Origin: Kondoa malvinella | Lineage: Eukaryota > Basidiomycota > Agaricostilbomycetes > Agaricostilbales > Kondoaceae | DNA length: 64,000 nt | Reading direction: 5' to 3' | NCBI GenBank assembly: GCA_039545315.1 | Contig: BCIM01000012.1 | Coordinates: 60,811-124,810 of the forward strand | In this document: piece by piece, positions 44,552 through 57,302 of the stretch | Numbering within the stretch: the stretch's first letter is position 1 | Layout of the letters: the number at the start of each line of letters is the position of its first letter | The notes under the pieces: generated by a model | Database searches by the model: none | What the model saw: only the letters and a program-made list of their open reading frames with translations | What the model was told of the DNA's origin: nothing | Position numbers and translations under genes: made by a program

Positions 44552-45824
44552 ATGTCAAATAAGCGGGCCAAAGGTCAACCAAAGTCTGAACGTAAATCAA
44601 GTCTGTCTCTTTTCCTCTGCTCTGTTCTACGCCCAGATGCTCATGACCGCTTTAGCTTTGACCATTAATGACCTTGTTCCACAACTTGAAGAACTCCGCT
44701 ATCTCGGCCTAGAACTACACAGTCTTCTCGGCAAAGGCGGTCAGGCAAGCGTTTTCCGAGCGACCATCATTGAAAGCAAGCAAGAATGCGCAGTCAAGCG
44801 ACTTCGGCCGGGCAAATATGCATTTGGCGAGGCTGCCAGTATGGCTTTAGTCCATCATGCGCATGTGATACGATTCCTTGGCCAATGGACGACTTATGAT
44901 GGATACATTTGGTTGGCTATGGAGCTGGCTAGTTGCGATCTGCACAGTTGTGTGCAGAAGATGAATGGACTTCCGTTGCAGGTCGTAGCGACAATACTTG
45001 GTCAGGTGAGTCTCTTATCCTCATACCTTGATCCTGCTCTATGCTGAGCGTCCATGTGCAGATCAGCGGTGCCTTGTTCTGGTCACATTGGCACAGAGTC
45101 GCTCATCGGGACCTGAAGACTATGAACGTCTTAATGTTTGCGGACGGTACTGCAAAGCTCAGTAGGCCGCTTTAACGGTGTGACTCTCTGATCCTGATCT
45201 TTGCATCATACAGGCGACTTTGGTCTTTCCCGCAGAATAGCCGCCAAGCAGCTACTAGTCAATAGCGTCGTTGGCACTCCTGGTCAAATCGCACCGGAAG
45301 TCTGGAACAGACAGTCGTACAATCCTATGCAAGCTGATATCTGGTCGTTTGGCAGTGAGTCCCTCTCGATCATCAACTCATCATTACTTATGATTGTGCA
45401 ACAGTGCTGGCTTACACAATGGCCTATAACTGCCTACCAAACCCTTGTACACTACATGCCGAACTTCAGACGTTAGCAAACTCCAAGATCGCAATCGAGC
45501 AGCACTTTGCCCAACTTCTGTCTGCCTGCCTGGACCTAGAAGCAGAAAAGCGTCCAAAGATAGGGACATTACGATGGGCAGGTTTCTCTTTTCAATAACA
45601 ATTTCGTCAATGTTAATCTGTCGCTATAGGAGTTTCCCTTCCTTCGCTTGGGATGTTCGAACAAAGAAGTCGCAGAACAATTGGGTCTCAAAGCAAAGGT
45701 GTCGACCCAGGAATGGCTCTTCAATTATATGCCGGCCATACCAGCAGTTCCGACAAGGGAAGACGTGTACAACAACATCAGTATCAAGATGAGTTCGTTG
45801 TCGGATTGGTTCTTTGGATTGTGA
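44552..45824 (+). CDS. protein kinase (Ser/Thr type), small
   Basis: Start set at ATG 44552 (MSNKRAKGQPKSE), but the in-frame text upstream (RPTEY) suggests an earlier exon. Kinase subdomains: LGKGGQASVFRATI (Gly loop), ECAVKRLRPGKYAFGEAASM (Lys, Glu), WLAMELASCDLHSCVQ, VAHRDLKTMNVLM (catalytic loop), AKLSDFGLS joined across an intron, VVGTPGQIAPEVWNRQSYNP (APE), QADIWSFG, MLAYTMAYNC, CLDLEAEKRPKIGTLRW and EFPFLRLG. The last join needs a GC donor (TGG|gcaggt). The end is ISIKMSSLSDWFFGL, stop TGA 45822-45824. The Gly loop is GxGGxAxV, HRD and DFG are intact, and the kinase is likely active. The family could not be named. Confidence 0.82.
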
Positions 45825-46404
45825 TGTTGGATTCTGGAGGCGAAAAGCTCAAGCTACTCTGTCATCGGAGAACAGAGGTTCGGCGATCTGGAATTATTTC
45901 TGTCAAGCGTTTACATTGAAGAGGATCTGTCTCGTTATTGTTACATTGTTATTGTTCACATGCTGTTGTTTTCCGAGCGATACAAAGTATGCTTCGATTG
46001 CTATGCCTTACATTGACCAGAGCCTGTATGTCCTGGCTCAATTCTCTTCCCTTGCGAACGTCTTGGCCTTGCCCTTCCAGTCCTGGCCAGCGTGATTTGT
46101 CATACCAGGCTCGATGATCCGAACAGATCGATGTTCTGCCAGGTTGGAAGCCACGACGACCTTAGGTCCACAAAGCTCCTTCAGCAACCCCAAGTTGCTG
46201 CTGACAATGATGGTGCATGGAGCCGGACTCTCTTGCTCACAGCAATGTCATCCAGCTTGATGTGCTATAGTCCTGCCTGGTGACATCAGCATTATTGCGA
46301 TGAAAGCAAGAACAAACTTACCTTCTGGATACCACATGGCCAAAGGTGCATCACCTTCATGCCGACCCCAGAGGCAATTTCTCCTTGTCCTCTTCTGTTA
46401 TTGT
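45825..46404. other. 3' intergenic between convergent genes
   Basis: Between the kinase stop and the stop of the membrane-protein gene on the other strand. No gene-like frame was seen. Confidence 0.45.
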
Positions 46405-47810
46405 TCAATGGTCTCTCTCTGCCAAGTCACCTTCCTCTTGCTCTTCCTCCCCAATCGCATCATCAAACCAATCATTAGATTCCCATGATGCCGGAGCTTC
46501 CCAAGTACTTGATATGCATCCGTGTTCAATATCAATCTCTTTGTTGGACAAGTGTTGTATCTTTTCAATCTCCCCGTTACTGTATTCATCGAACGGCTTC
46601 ACATGTGCGCATAGACATTGAGGTGCGTGTCGTTTCGATGTATTGCGAGTGCGAACATATGAGGAATTCATTTTCTGCATGGTCGATTGTAGGCAACAGA
46701 TGAAGCTGAATAAATAGAGTGCGGGTGCGATAGCTGTTGTACAAAGCCATGGGATCAGAATAGGAAAGATCATGCTCCGGATAGGATAACTCACCACACA
46801 AGGCCCAATAGATTGGTCTTGTATAGGCTGGATGGACAAAAGCTACTGCCCCAAAGACCGACGACGCAAAGACCACAAACCAAGGGATAGCGCAAGTTTC
46901 GAAAGCGGTTCTGATCAATCCGTTGAGAAGCTTGCGAGACCTTTGCGGTAAATCTTGGTCTTGTTTTCGCTTGTGGAAATTGTACACCAGCACTGCGGTA
47001 ATGATGGTGTCGACCAAAAGACTTGCCCATGTAAACAATTGAGGAAAGACTAGAGCGGTGAGATCGGCCAAGGGTCTTCTGGCGATGTCTGCGCAAGGAG
47101 GTGAGCTTTCATTGGTAAAGCCCGAAACGTCACTGACTCAAGGCTGCGAAAACGATACCGGAGGCGCATGCTACCGAAATAAGCAACGACAGCACAACTC
47201 CAAGAACCATGCTGCGGTTCGCCAATTTCCAACACCTCATGGCCATGAAAGCTTGTGTGAATGCTCTGTTTGATATCAATTCTCTCTGGTCAGTCTACTT
47301 GTCCAGAAACAGCATTGCAAGAAAGACAACTCACGCAGTCAAGGCGATAGGAATGGGAGCGACGGCCCGACAAAGTCTAACAGTCGACAAGCGCTTGAAA
47401 GATCTATCTTGCCTGACGGAGAAGTCGGCCAATTCCCAAAAAACGACGCATATTGCTGCTGTATTCGAGAGAGCCGCAAGACGTAGTAGGAGTTTTGCAT
47501 ATGGTACAGAAGATGTAGGGAATCGTTTATTACAGACAGAGCTTGAAGAAGTGAACAGGAAAGGCAAAGCTGCAGTGGTTGCGGCTGCTCCCAGTACCAT
47601 CTGTAAGCCCCAGGCCAGCACTGGGGCGATCAGAATTCGATTGGCATATTCTTGTGAAGCGACTGGTTGCAACGAGTCCATATCGGCATCGAAATGCTTC
47701 TGAAGGCCGCAAAGACTTTTCGTTGCAGCGGAGCAGACATCAATGAGAAAGATGAGGATCAAAGCCAGAATCAGGTCAAAGTCCCCACAAGAGCGCCATG
47801 GCAGAGACAT
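46405..47810 (-). CDS. multipass membrane protein, DUF6534-like
   Basis: Membrane helices in order (minus strand): DFDLILALILIFLIDVCSAA; VLAWGLQMVLGAAATTAALP; a helix from LLLRLAALSNTAAICVVFWE; VLGVVLSLLISVACASGIVF; VFPQLFTWASLLVDTIITAV; then RSRKLLNGLIRTAFETCAIP and WFVVFASSVFGAVAF; and AIAPALYLFSFICCLQS joined across an intron. The RKLLxxLIRxAFETxAIPW block followed by a last helix and a hydrophilic tail is the pattern of DUF6534 proteins, which are abundant in basidiomycetes and have no known function. The tail ends EEEQEEGDLAERDH, stop at 46405-46407. The start is uncertain: 47810 is the first Met of the first helix-bearing exon, but an exon further upstream (to about 48100) is likely. 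Confidence 0.62.
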
Positions 47811-48138
47811 GTAGCGGAGATCCGCCGATCACTGATCAATAAAGACTTTGTGCCTTGCTGTCAGAGGCAATGTCGCCCTTGTCCCAATCTGCACTACTGA
47901 AGAGATAACAAGCTGTTCATTGGACATGAGACTTTAGGTGTAAGAGCGACTTTTGTCACTTTGCCCTCAAACGAGCATCAGTCGTGCCAAAGTCGATACC
48001 TGGCCAAATACATATACCCTGTCATACTGGCAGCAGGCTGTTACACATCGGAGTGGAAAGACTCGTCTGTCCGGCTCGCTCATCGCCGTCGGACCTGTTG
48101 CTATAGATCTTGATGATGCCTCTCTTTCTTGATCCGCC

Positions 48139-49376
48139 ATGTCGAATACCCCTTCAATTATACCCTCAGAAGACGCCGAGATCTTTAAGATCCTTCAGCG
48201 ATTACCGGAACTTGAGAACAAGATGCCCATCCGCAACCTCATGAACGCTTTGTGGGTTCATGCACCATTGAAAGCAAAAGCGCATCTTCGCCAGGAAATT
48301 AGAGCCAATCAGGATCCTATAGAAGACCTCATGGAAGCTGCATTACGCTGGGCTGCCTTTATCCGAGCTCGTATATCTAATTTTGCCTGTCGTGTGCCGC
48401 GCCCTTGACCCTGTCGGTTTGCAGTCCGCGCTCATGGCGGTATTACACCTGCTATCTCGACGCAATCTTCCGAAGCGTCTTTAGGTCATGAAGAGGACGT
48501 AGAGTCTCTCCCGGTCCGGAAGCGGCAGCACGTCCAACTCCGCAATTTGGCAAGTCATCGTCGTAATCGCAGGTCTGCATTTCTGATAGGGCAAAAACAG
48601 CTTCTACAGCGCGAAGGATACATCTGTCCCGTATCTGGTTGGATTGACAAAAGCCTTGCCGAGGTCGATGAAGCATTGTACGATCAATACAGCGATAAGA
48701 GAGAGGGCCGGCTAGATGCTTCGCACATTATCCCCTTCTCGCTTGCTGTGGTGGATCCTGCAGACAAGGATGCACTCGATGTGAGATGTCTTGTGCCGAG
48801 CCAGTACGCAAAGCTTATTGGCTTGCTATTCAGCGCAAAATGTTCATGTGACCCGCAATCGAGCGCTTCTGCGGAGATGATATAGCTCAAGCCTATCTCA
48901 AGCACGACATCAACGAACTATCGAATGCCTTGCTACTGCAGCACGATGAGCACAAGCGTTTCGGCGAGTTCTCGTTAGGCTTTGAAGCGGTCAGTTACAT
49001 TCCCATTGTAGCCTTTCCTCCTCAGATGCTCATATCATAAGCAGACCTCTGTATCTCATGAATACAACATCATCTATTTCCGTCCACTAGCAAGGAAACG
49101 TTATGATCGATGCAAGTTGACTACGATCGAGATAGGCAGAGCGACCTTTCCCACATCAACCATGTCATCGGACAATGAACTACTTCCTCCACCTTGTCCC
49201 GCTCTCTTTGCTCTTCATTTGGCGTTCTGCAAAGTCTTCCACGCATCAGGAATGGCTGTCTTGAAGAAGACATGGAGCGAGATTTTGAGGATCTGCCGTG
49301 CTGTGCAGCGGATGGATCGACTGCTATTGATGATCTGGTGAAGCACAAGGTTCAGTCGGGGTTGCATGCAATGTGA
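48139..49376 (+). CDS. HNH-nuclease-domain protein
   Basis: Start ATG 48139 (MSNTPSIIPSEDAEIFKI). The N-terminal helical part continues to IRA, where an intron joins to RAHGGITPAISTQSSEASLG. The HNH fold follows: FLIGQKQLLQREGYICPVSG, then GRLDASHIIPFSLA with the catalytic-type His in SHIIPF; FCGDDIAQAYLKHDINELSN; LQHDEHKRFGEFSLGFEA; TSVSHEYNIIYFRPLA; and LHLAFCKVFHASGMA. Such HNH proteins (HNH_2 type) are numerous in basidiomycete genomes; they are thought to be nucleases, but their role is unknown. Near 49255 the frame shifts by one base, after which LEEDMERDFEDLPCCAADGS runs to the stop TGA 49374-49376. No transposon partner was seen beside it. Confidence 0.78.
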
Positions 49377-50088
49377 TCAATTTGGGTCAGTGCTCTCACC
49401 AGTCTTGGGGAATCGGCTGACAGTAAGTTCCCAGCACGATCTTTGGCAGAAGCCAGCTGATGTGCATTATTGTAGCGTTAAATGCCAAACAGCACATTGC
49501 AAAGCCGATCGCAAAGAGGTGATTTAGGGTCATGTTAGACCGACAGATCGGCTGATCACTTCTCATAGGCTTGCGGCAGGAAGTGAATGTTCATAAATTA
49601 CCAACATGCTCAAGTGACCGAGCACGACCAAAAGAATATGCATTCAATACAGCGATATACACGCAAGTCTGCATACCATTGGCAGGTTGTCACTACTTGT
49701 TCCAACACTTGGGCCAGTGTAGTCTTGAGACGCTTCCGACTTGACTCACAGATGAACGGTCGCAAGCCAGGTCGACTTGCTTCTGTCGTGTCTTCTGCGT
49801 CTGTACTTGTGTCTTTTACTTTCCCCTCGTTCAAGCTCTCTGTTTTTCCTCTTCTCCGGCAGTTCCCGTCGATTCTATGCTTTATGCTCGCTGCACACTA
49901 CTCGTTCTTCTTTGCTTGCATTGATCATCGGCTATGAGACTCCTTTGAATGCGAACCATCAAACACGAGGAAACAAGCACAAGCAACGACAGCGCAGCAA
50001 TGGAAAAGCAAATGCACAAAAGCGGCTATTGCATAAAGAAACACGAATAAAGTACAATTCTCAAATACAAGTCCGACCCATTGAAAAT
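49377..50088. other. 3' intergenic between HNH gene and H3
   Basis: Convergent 3' region of about 0.7 kb. It has a pyrimidine-rich patch (49780-49920) and an A-rich patch (49960-50090). No gene-like frame, and no metazoan-type histone stem-loop was recognised at the H3 end. Confidence 0.4.
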
Positions 50089-51568
<1,480 letters not shown>

Positions 51569-51884
51569 TGATGGTTTTGGGGACTGGATCATGTGCGGGT
51601 TTCGCTTTCGTGTATATTTGGATTGTATTGCTTTTTCGATGATTCTCTCTTGCTTTGGCTGTCTTTCTCTTTGATCTGTGCTCTCTTACCTCTCTATCTT
51701 CATGCTTTCGTCCTGGCCTTCAAGCAAGCTAATTCTGTTTCGCTTCGACTCAGTCTGCTACTGCAGTCTTCCTTGACCTGATATCTCTGGCCTCGAACAA
51801 GCTCCCCGTCCCCTGGCATTCGGTGAACTTGTATACACGCTGGACATGGATCTAATACATCTGCAGCTGTCCCATCACTTGGCA
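51569..51884. other. 3' intergenic between H4 and the sirtuin
   Basis: Convergent 3' ends. T-rich stretches (51610-51720) follow the H4 stop. No gene seen. Confidence 0.45.
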
Positions 51885-53033
51885 CTAATCAGCCAACGCC
51901 CTGGGCAACCACTCTTCACAAGGCCCAACAAAGTCAAAATCAACCTCTTCACCAGCTTCCACATTACTACTGTCAATCAGCTCCATTCAACCAAGACAGA
52001 CAAACAGAACTCACAAAGCAGCTACTTTCCCTCCTTGTGCTTTGACTATACTGCTGAACCCTGCAGCGGGATAAACGGTAGAAGAAGTGCCTACTACCAG
52101 AAGCAAATCGCATTCGGAGAGCAGCGTCGTGATTTCCTTCATATGTCTTGGTTGTTCGCCTAGCGTAGACATGAGCGCTTTGAACATAATACGGCCAAGA
52201 AAGACGCACCGAACCACACTACACCTGGTCTCAGCAGTCCTTTTCTTCCATCGGGACTAGTTGAGCAAGTAGAGCAATGAGGGAGTTGGGCGATAGGGAT
52301 AATCATTTCTTCGGCTAGGGTTTCTGTACCGATCAGAGCATCGCAGAGCGCTTCGCCGTTGTGCGTCTGACGAGTCTTGCATGTGGTACAGAGTGTTTCT
52401 AATATACATCTTGCAGGGAAATAAGACGCGAGCGACGGAAGCAGAGAAGGAAGTTCATACCCGTGCATCTCCAAGCACACTCCACTCTCATGCACACGCC
52501 TGGATAGACCATCCACATTCTGGGTAATCAACTTGATTCCCTTTTTACATGCTTTCGCTAATGCTTTGTGCGCTTCATTCGGTTGAGCTTTGTTAGCAGC
52601 GATCATGCGCATATGGTAGAATTGCCAGACTCGGGAAGGATTGGAACGGAATGCTTCAGGTGTAGCGAGGGAGAGTGCATCGTATTTCCTGTTCACGATC
52701 TTGCTTTTATGATGTGGAAGAAAAGAACAGGAAGAGGTGCGAACCGCCATAGACCGCCTGTTTGAATGTCAGTCAGGCTTCAAGATAAGGAAGAAGCGTA
52801 CCAGCACCGCGAAAGGTTGGGATACCGCTTGCTGCTGAAAGTCCGGCGCCTGCAACGGGATCAGTCATTCGAGCGCAAGAAAAGGTTTTATAGTCATACC
52901 TGCTGAATAGATCAGTTTGTAAATAGCAGAGGCAATCGAGGAGCAGAGCAGCTAGAGCAACGACATTCTTACTCTCCTTCAAGGCAGTACGAAAGCGAAT
53001 CAACGTTTGCATGAGGTCGTCCGAGGAGGACAT
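51885..53033 (-). CDS. class III sirtuin (SIRT5-like NAD-dependent deacylase)
   Basis: Motifs: [20 protein letters not shown] (NAD loop), [62 protein letters not shown] (catalytic His), zinc Cys pairs in LCTTCKTR and [59 protein letters not shown] and a C-terminal helix, stop TAG 51885-51887. The YHMR segment keeps the Tyr-x-x-Arg that in SIRT5 binds succinyl or malonyl groups, so desuccinylase-type activity is expected; this is an inference. Start 53033 ([20 protein letters not shown]). The junction between exon 1 (ending VVALA in frame) and GAGLS was not resolved with a GT or GC donor. No clear mitochondrial presequence is visible. Confidence 0.9.
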
Positions 53034-53517
53034 GAATCAGGAGAGACACGGAGGTTGAAGCGACAAGGAGGTAAGCTAGCTGAGAAAGGGAGATTGGCTG
53101 TTCGAGAACGACAAGCAGATGATGGTTTATCGGGCGTAGCCAATAGACAGGCTCCAGCCTCGCGTGAAGTCAAGGAGAGACAGATGACAGGAAGCGCACG
53201 GAGGACCGAGAGGACCGAGAGGACGAGACAGACAGGTAGCACTGCTGAGAGTTAACGTTCATGCATTCATGCCGCCATGCGCAATCGTTTCTTGCTTGCC
53301 GATTAAAGTCTGTGAGATGCCCTGTAGCTCTTCTTGAGTGCTACAGAGAGGATCGTAGAGCAGCCTCGCTTCGCTTGTTGAGGTTATGACACATCAAGTG
53401 GTCGCCTCTGTCCGACCGCTTCTTAAGCACTCTCAAAGATCAAGCGCAACTGATAATCATGTGATATCTTCATGATCTTATGCACAGAGATACGGCCAAG
53501 ATGTTCCAGCTGTGGGG
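53034..53517. promoter_or_regulatory. sirtuin promoter and downstream intergenic
   Basis: It contains a purine-rich tract (53040-53240) with the direct repeat GGACCGAGA at 53203-53220, just upstream of the sirtuin start. No gene-like frame. Confidence 0.35.
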
Positions 53518-55121
53518 TCATTCCCTCCTTCGCTTGAACTTTGCGAGAGCGGCTTCACGGACTTCCTTGGTACCCAGAATGAGACTGCAGAGCGTCAGCA
53601 GGGCTACCGAACATGAAAGCCTTGCATACCTGCAGCGGGTGTAGTCTTCTCCTTCTTGTTTGCTGCGACAAAACATAGGCATCATCGACCTGAGCAATCA
53701 GAGCTTCGGAGACTTACTCATACTCGAACCAGACAAAGCCCTTCAAGTTTGGGTAATCAGCAGCTGAGGTGATTATCTGGTCGACCCATTTTATCTAGCT
53801 CAAAACTGTTTAGCTCGGCTGTGCTTCTATGACCAATCAGAAGTTACCTTCATCTCAACTTCGCTGGCGCCGCCTGCTCGCGGTTCTTGTGTCTGAGGAT
53901 CCATCAAGTAGCGTATACCAGCCTCAGAGATGATGCAAGGCAAGTTATGCTTCTCGCCATAAGTCTGTCGCGAAATGAGCTGGTCATCGGGCGAAAGCAA
54001 ACGAACAGCTTACAGCGTAGAAAGGTCCGAAAGTTCGTTTGAAGTAGTCTGAAGGAAGAGCCACATTTCGTCCTTCACCTGGCTTGAGCACTGGACCGGC
54101 AACTGAAGCAGAGTTTAGTGTCTTCCAGAATTACGCCAAGGCTGTTACTGACTGTCGACCCATTCTACACCCTAAGAACGAGCAGGGAGAGTTCAGCTAG
54201 CGACTTATCGGACTGCGGTAGTACGTACCGGAAAGTACGAGGCGTATTCTGGAACAGAGCCGTTGGCATCCTCTTCGACTGTTGAAGCAGCATGTCAAAG
54301 AGGCGGTTCGTGACAACGCGAGACCTACTGCAGGGACTCCACACTGCAGGGAATCAGCGTACTCTAGATACCTGTGGAGATGGCTCACCCATGTATGTCT
54401 TAGCTGGTAGATTAGCACAGCGCGATCGAACAGCCTTCGTCAACTTCTTCCATGCAGCGACAAACAGCTCAGGCTGAGGATAGCTTCAATGAAAGATGCC
54501 AACTATTGCGGCAAGGCTGACCTTTAAGCAGTACTCAAAGCAATCCTGTGCGCAAAAATCAGCATAGTTCAGCTTGCGCCAAACAACCGACCTTACCAAA
54601 TTGAAGATAAAGGCGAATCTCAAGTAGACGGTTGGCCTGGTTCGTTGATCTTTGCCATGTTCTCAGCGATGGCATTGACCTGCTGCGATCAGAATGTGTC
54701 TTCCGAAAGAAAGCGAAGCACTTACCTCTGCGTCACCGAAGTCTTGCAGCCCGCTGATCGGCATAATTGACGCCATGTATACTGCCTGAGTCGGGTTGGC
54801 ATTAAAGTCCGCTTTATGGTCTTTAATCTGCTGGAAGCTAAGGTCGGAAGATGAAATCTGTATGAAATCGCCAATCTGGACAGCATTTTCAGCCTGATAT
54901 AGTCGGAAATAGAAGGCTAGTCTTACGATAGACATTGGCTTGGGCAGAAGAGCATTGATTGAGCTCGAATCGACATTCCCGTCATATGGGACGAGCCAGC
55001 CGACAGCGAGGCTGCAGAATGAATGAGCAGGAGTCAACAGGGCTGCTAGATTCACGTACCCATTGACTTTGAGACCTTCGTCAGGAAGGCCGAGGGTAGA
55101 TTTGTCAGAAGCAGAGATCAT
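53518..55121 (-). CDS. GH26-like glycoside hydrolase-fold protein, no signal peptide
   Basis: Exons join as: MISASDKSTLGLPDEGLKVN, SLAVGWLVPYDGNVDSSSIN, ENAVQIGDFIQISSSDLSFQ, YMASIMPISGLQDFGDAE, VNAIAENMAKIN, then YLRFAFIFN, CFEYCLK, PELFVAAWKKLTKAVRSRC, TYMVWSP, EDANGSVPEYASYFP, GVEWVD, IAGPVLKPGEGRN, TYGEKHNLPCIISEAGIRYL, IKWVDQIITSAADYPNLKGF, VWFEYDKQEGEDYTRC and a final basic helix, stop TGA 53518-53520. A strand ending in SEAG and a WxPN-like WSP fit a GH26/GH-A beta-mannanase-type barrel. The N-terminal catalytic Glu (normally after RFxxE) reads Ile in the frame used. One base is off between AKIN and YLRF (about 54630-54645). No signal peptide was seen, so the protein would be intracellular. 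Confidence 0.6.
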
Positions 55122-55367
55122 AGCGAACAGGCGAACAGGAGAACGCTTTGCTTAAGATAGCCGATGGCTAGCCGAAAAGCGGAATGAGAAAGAAGTAGGA
55201 GCAAGAGAGAGGAAAGCAAGGTGAGCCGGTCTTAGCCAGCATAGCCAACACCGCCTTTGCGGTGTTCGGACATATGGCTGTGAAATTACAGTCACTGCTC
55301 AGTCCGTACGGCGATCCAAAGATCAAGTGGTTGCACTTTCTGGGCGCAGCAGAAGCCTTCAAGATTT

Positions 55368-56535
55368 TCAGAAATCGACAAATTGTCCGATGCCCTTGGC
55401 AATTGCTGCTTCTACTAAGACTTCCGTGATCATGACGTCCATGGAACCAACACCTACGCTCTACGAAAAGACGTCCATCAGCTCACAGTCATGCGACATC
55501 ACAACGGAGCAAACTTACTTTGTAGATTGTCCTGCCCTCTTGCTGTTCCGTTGCATCAATCAATTCTACTACCCGCCTGTCATCTTTCGCCAAGAACTGA
55601 AGCTCGCCAGCTTCTGCCATGCATGCTACTGCCGAGTCCACATACACGTTCAAGTTCGGGTCATCTTGCATTAAAGCTTCCAAGTCAAATTCGCGCATAT
55701 GAGGCTTGTAGGAGCCAATAGCAGTTAAATGACATCGCGGTTTGAGGAGCTTATGCGAGAACAAGGGTGAAGTCGCAGGCGTGCATCTACATTGGTGTAA
55801 GAAGTGTGTTGTGTTAAGAAGAACAGACGCACAGGCATAGCACATCTGCCGATGTTACGGCATCGTCGACCGCTTGATGGTCAGCCAGTACGATAGCTTG
55901 CACTGAGAGCTCTGGATATTCTTCTTGTACTTGGTCTTTTAACCCTTTAAGACGTTCGCGCGACCTGTTGACAATGCATATCCTGTGTAGGGCAGGCAGC
56001 AGCGGAGCCATGAGCTCTACAAATTAGTATAGTTAAGCATAGCACAGAGCAGACTCAAGCAATGTCGAGACTGACTGATGTGATGATATGCCTGAACACC
56101 TCCTCCAAAAACGACAAGGTTATGAGCCTCTGTCTTCCAGCTGACTAGTGTCTGTAAACTGAGAGCGGATCCAGCGCTAACCCTAAGGTCAGTGACTCTA
56201 CTATTCATGGATCGCGTCGAGCCTCACGCAGTTCGTAAGCCCGTAAGAGCCGAGGCATTGACCATCGCTTTGGTCTTTCCGGTGATTTCGTCAAAGAGGA
56301 GTGCTGTAGCATGTTTGCATGAGCTGCGACTTCACCGAGAGGGCCGGAATGATTCACTTGTTCCGGGCAATCCTGGAGGTGCACCCTCTTTAGGAACAGA
56401 GACGACTTTGATACACGTCGAACAGGATGAGCCAGACGATATGTTCGCAGGCATAAAGAGAACGGAATGAGCAGGCGTTTGCAAGACCGTTCTGAGCGGT
56501 GTTTGTGCCGTTATCTCACTCCTTCCTGAGTCCAC
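55368..56535 (-). CDS. ornithine cyclodeaminase/mu-crystallin-family protein
   Basis: A Rossmann-fold NAD(P)-binding protein. Members deaminate ornithine to proline or reduce imines. Start 56535 (MDSGRSEITAQTPLRTVLQT). Motifs in order: KVVSVPKEGAPPGLPGTSES, ALLFDEITGKTKAMVNASAL, TGLRTA, then VSAGSALSLQTLVSW, NLVVFGGGVQAYHHI (cofactor loop), RICIVNRSRERLKGLKDQVQ, AVDDAVTSADVLC, HLTAIGSYKPHMREFDLEAL, VYVDSAVACMAEAGEL and a last exon SVGVGSMDVMITEVLVEAAI, stop TGA 55368-55370. About five introns. The cofactor loop GGGVQA is close to the usual GxGxQA. The substrate cannot be read from the sequence. It lies tail to head with the GH26-like gene, 246 bp apart. Confidence 0.9.
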
Positions 56536-56887
56536 GTAGAAGGGTCAAGGCAGGCAAATCAAAGGGACAGAAGCGAGAGCAGACCAGCACGAGCGGATGA
56601 GGCTTGTAAAGACTGCTTCAGGCATTGCAGCTGTTGGTTGATGTTTAGACATGGCTATCTCTTGTTTGCTGGCGACTGACTATCTCAGCGTGCGAGAGGC
56701 CTGCGACGACTCTGTCCACTGCGGCTGCCGATAATATCAGAGTCTGCATCTTGCTATATAGCTAAGATGGACGATGCGAGTCAATCAAGAAGTATCATTT
56801 GTACATGATGCAAGCAATGCGATGTCTCTTGTCTCGCCCCTGTATATGTGTCATGGAAACGCTGACCGGAGACTAAGTATAACAACA
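56536..56887. promoter_or_regulatory. intergenic upstream of the cyclodeaminase-like gene
   Basis: No gene-like frame was found here. It must carry the promoter of the minus-strand gene that starts at 56535. TATATAG (56755-56761) is the only TATA-like run noticed. Confidence 0.35.
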
Positions 56888-57227
56888 TCAGCGATAATCC
56901 TTACTGAAAGGGAGTATGATACTCACATCTAGCGCGATGTCTTCAAGACTGTCCACCGACACTTTACTCAGAGCAGCATGTCCAGCTGGGCCATCTTCGC
57001 TGAGCTGACGCCTTAGGCTCGTCATTATCGCGTCGACCTTGATGTTGAGCCTTACGAGCGCCGCGACGACTGTATAGGCAGGCATTTCGCTCGTTGACAC
57101 CTCGGACGAGTAAAGGAGCGCCAGAGTTGGCCAAGAACAAGCAGCATAATTCTGTTCAATATAAGCCTATCGGCCATGATACGAGTAATATAGCACCAAC
57201 CTGATTGCTCTTGTGCTGCTGTATCAT
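56888..57227 (-). CDS. small unknown protein
   Basis: A start at 57227 (MIQQHKSNQ) and one intron (gttggtg...gaacag) give NYAACSWPTLALLYSSEVST, SEMPAYTVVAALVRLNIKVD, AIMTSLRRQLSEDGPAGHAA, LSKVSVDSLEDIALD and a stop near 56888. A gtgagt just after ALD could be a further donor, so the C-terminus is uncertain. No domain was seen. It begins 75 bp after the stop of the DNAJC17-like gene on the same strand. It could be real or a chance frame. Confidence 0.35.
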
Positions 57228-57302
57228 TTGCTTTCAAACGTGCCTCTTGTTCAGTCTGGCGGCCATCCTTTTCGCCAAACAACCTTGTAGATCCCGTCAG
57301 TT

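Noticed and set aside
48139..49376. Homing endonuclease or mobile-element nuclease
   Set aside because: It is a free-standing spliced gene, not inside another gene's intron, and has no repeat ends.
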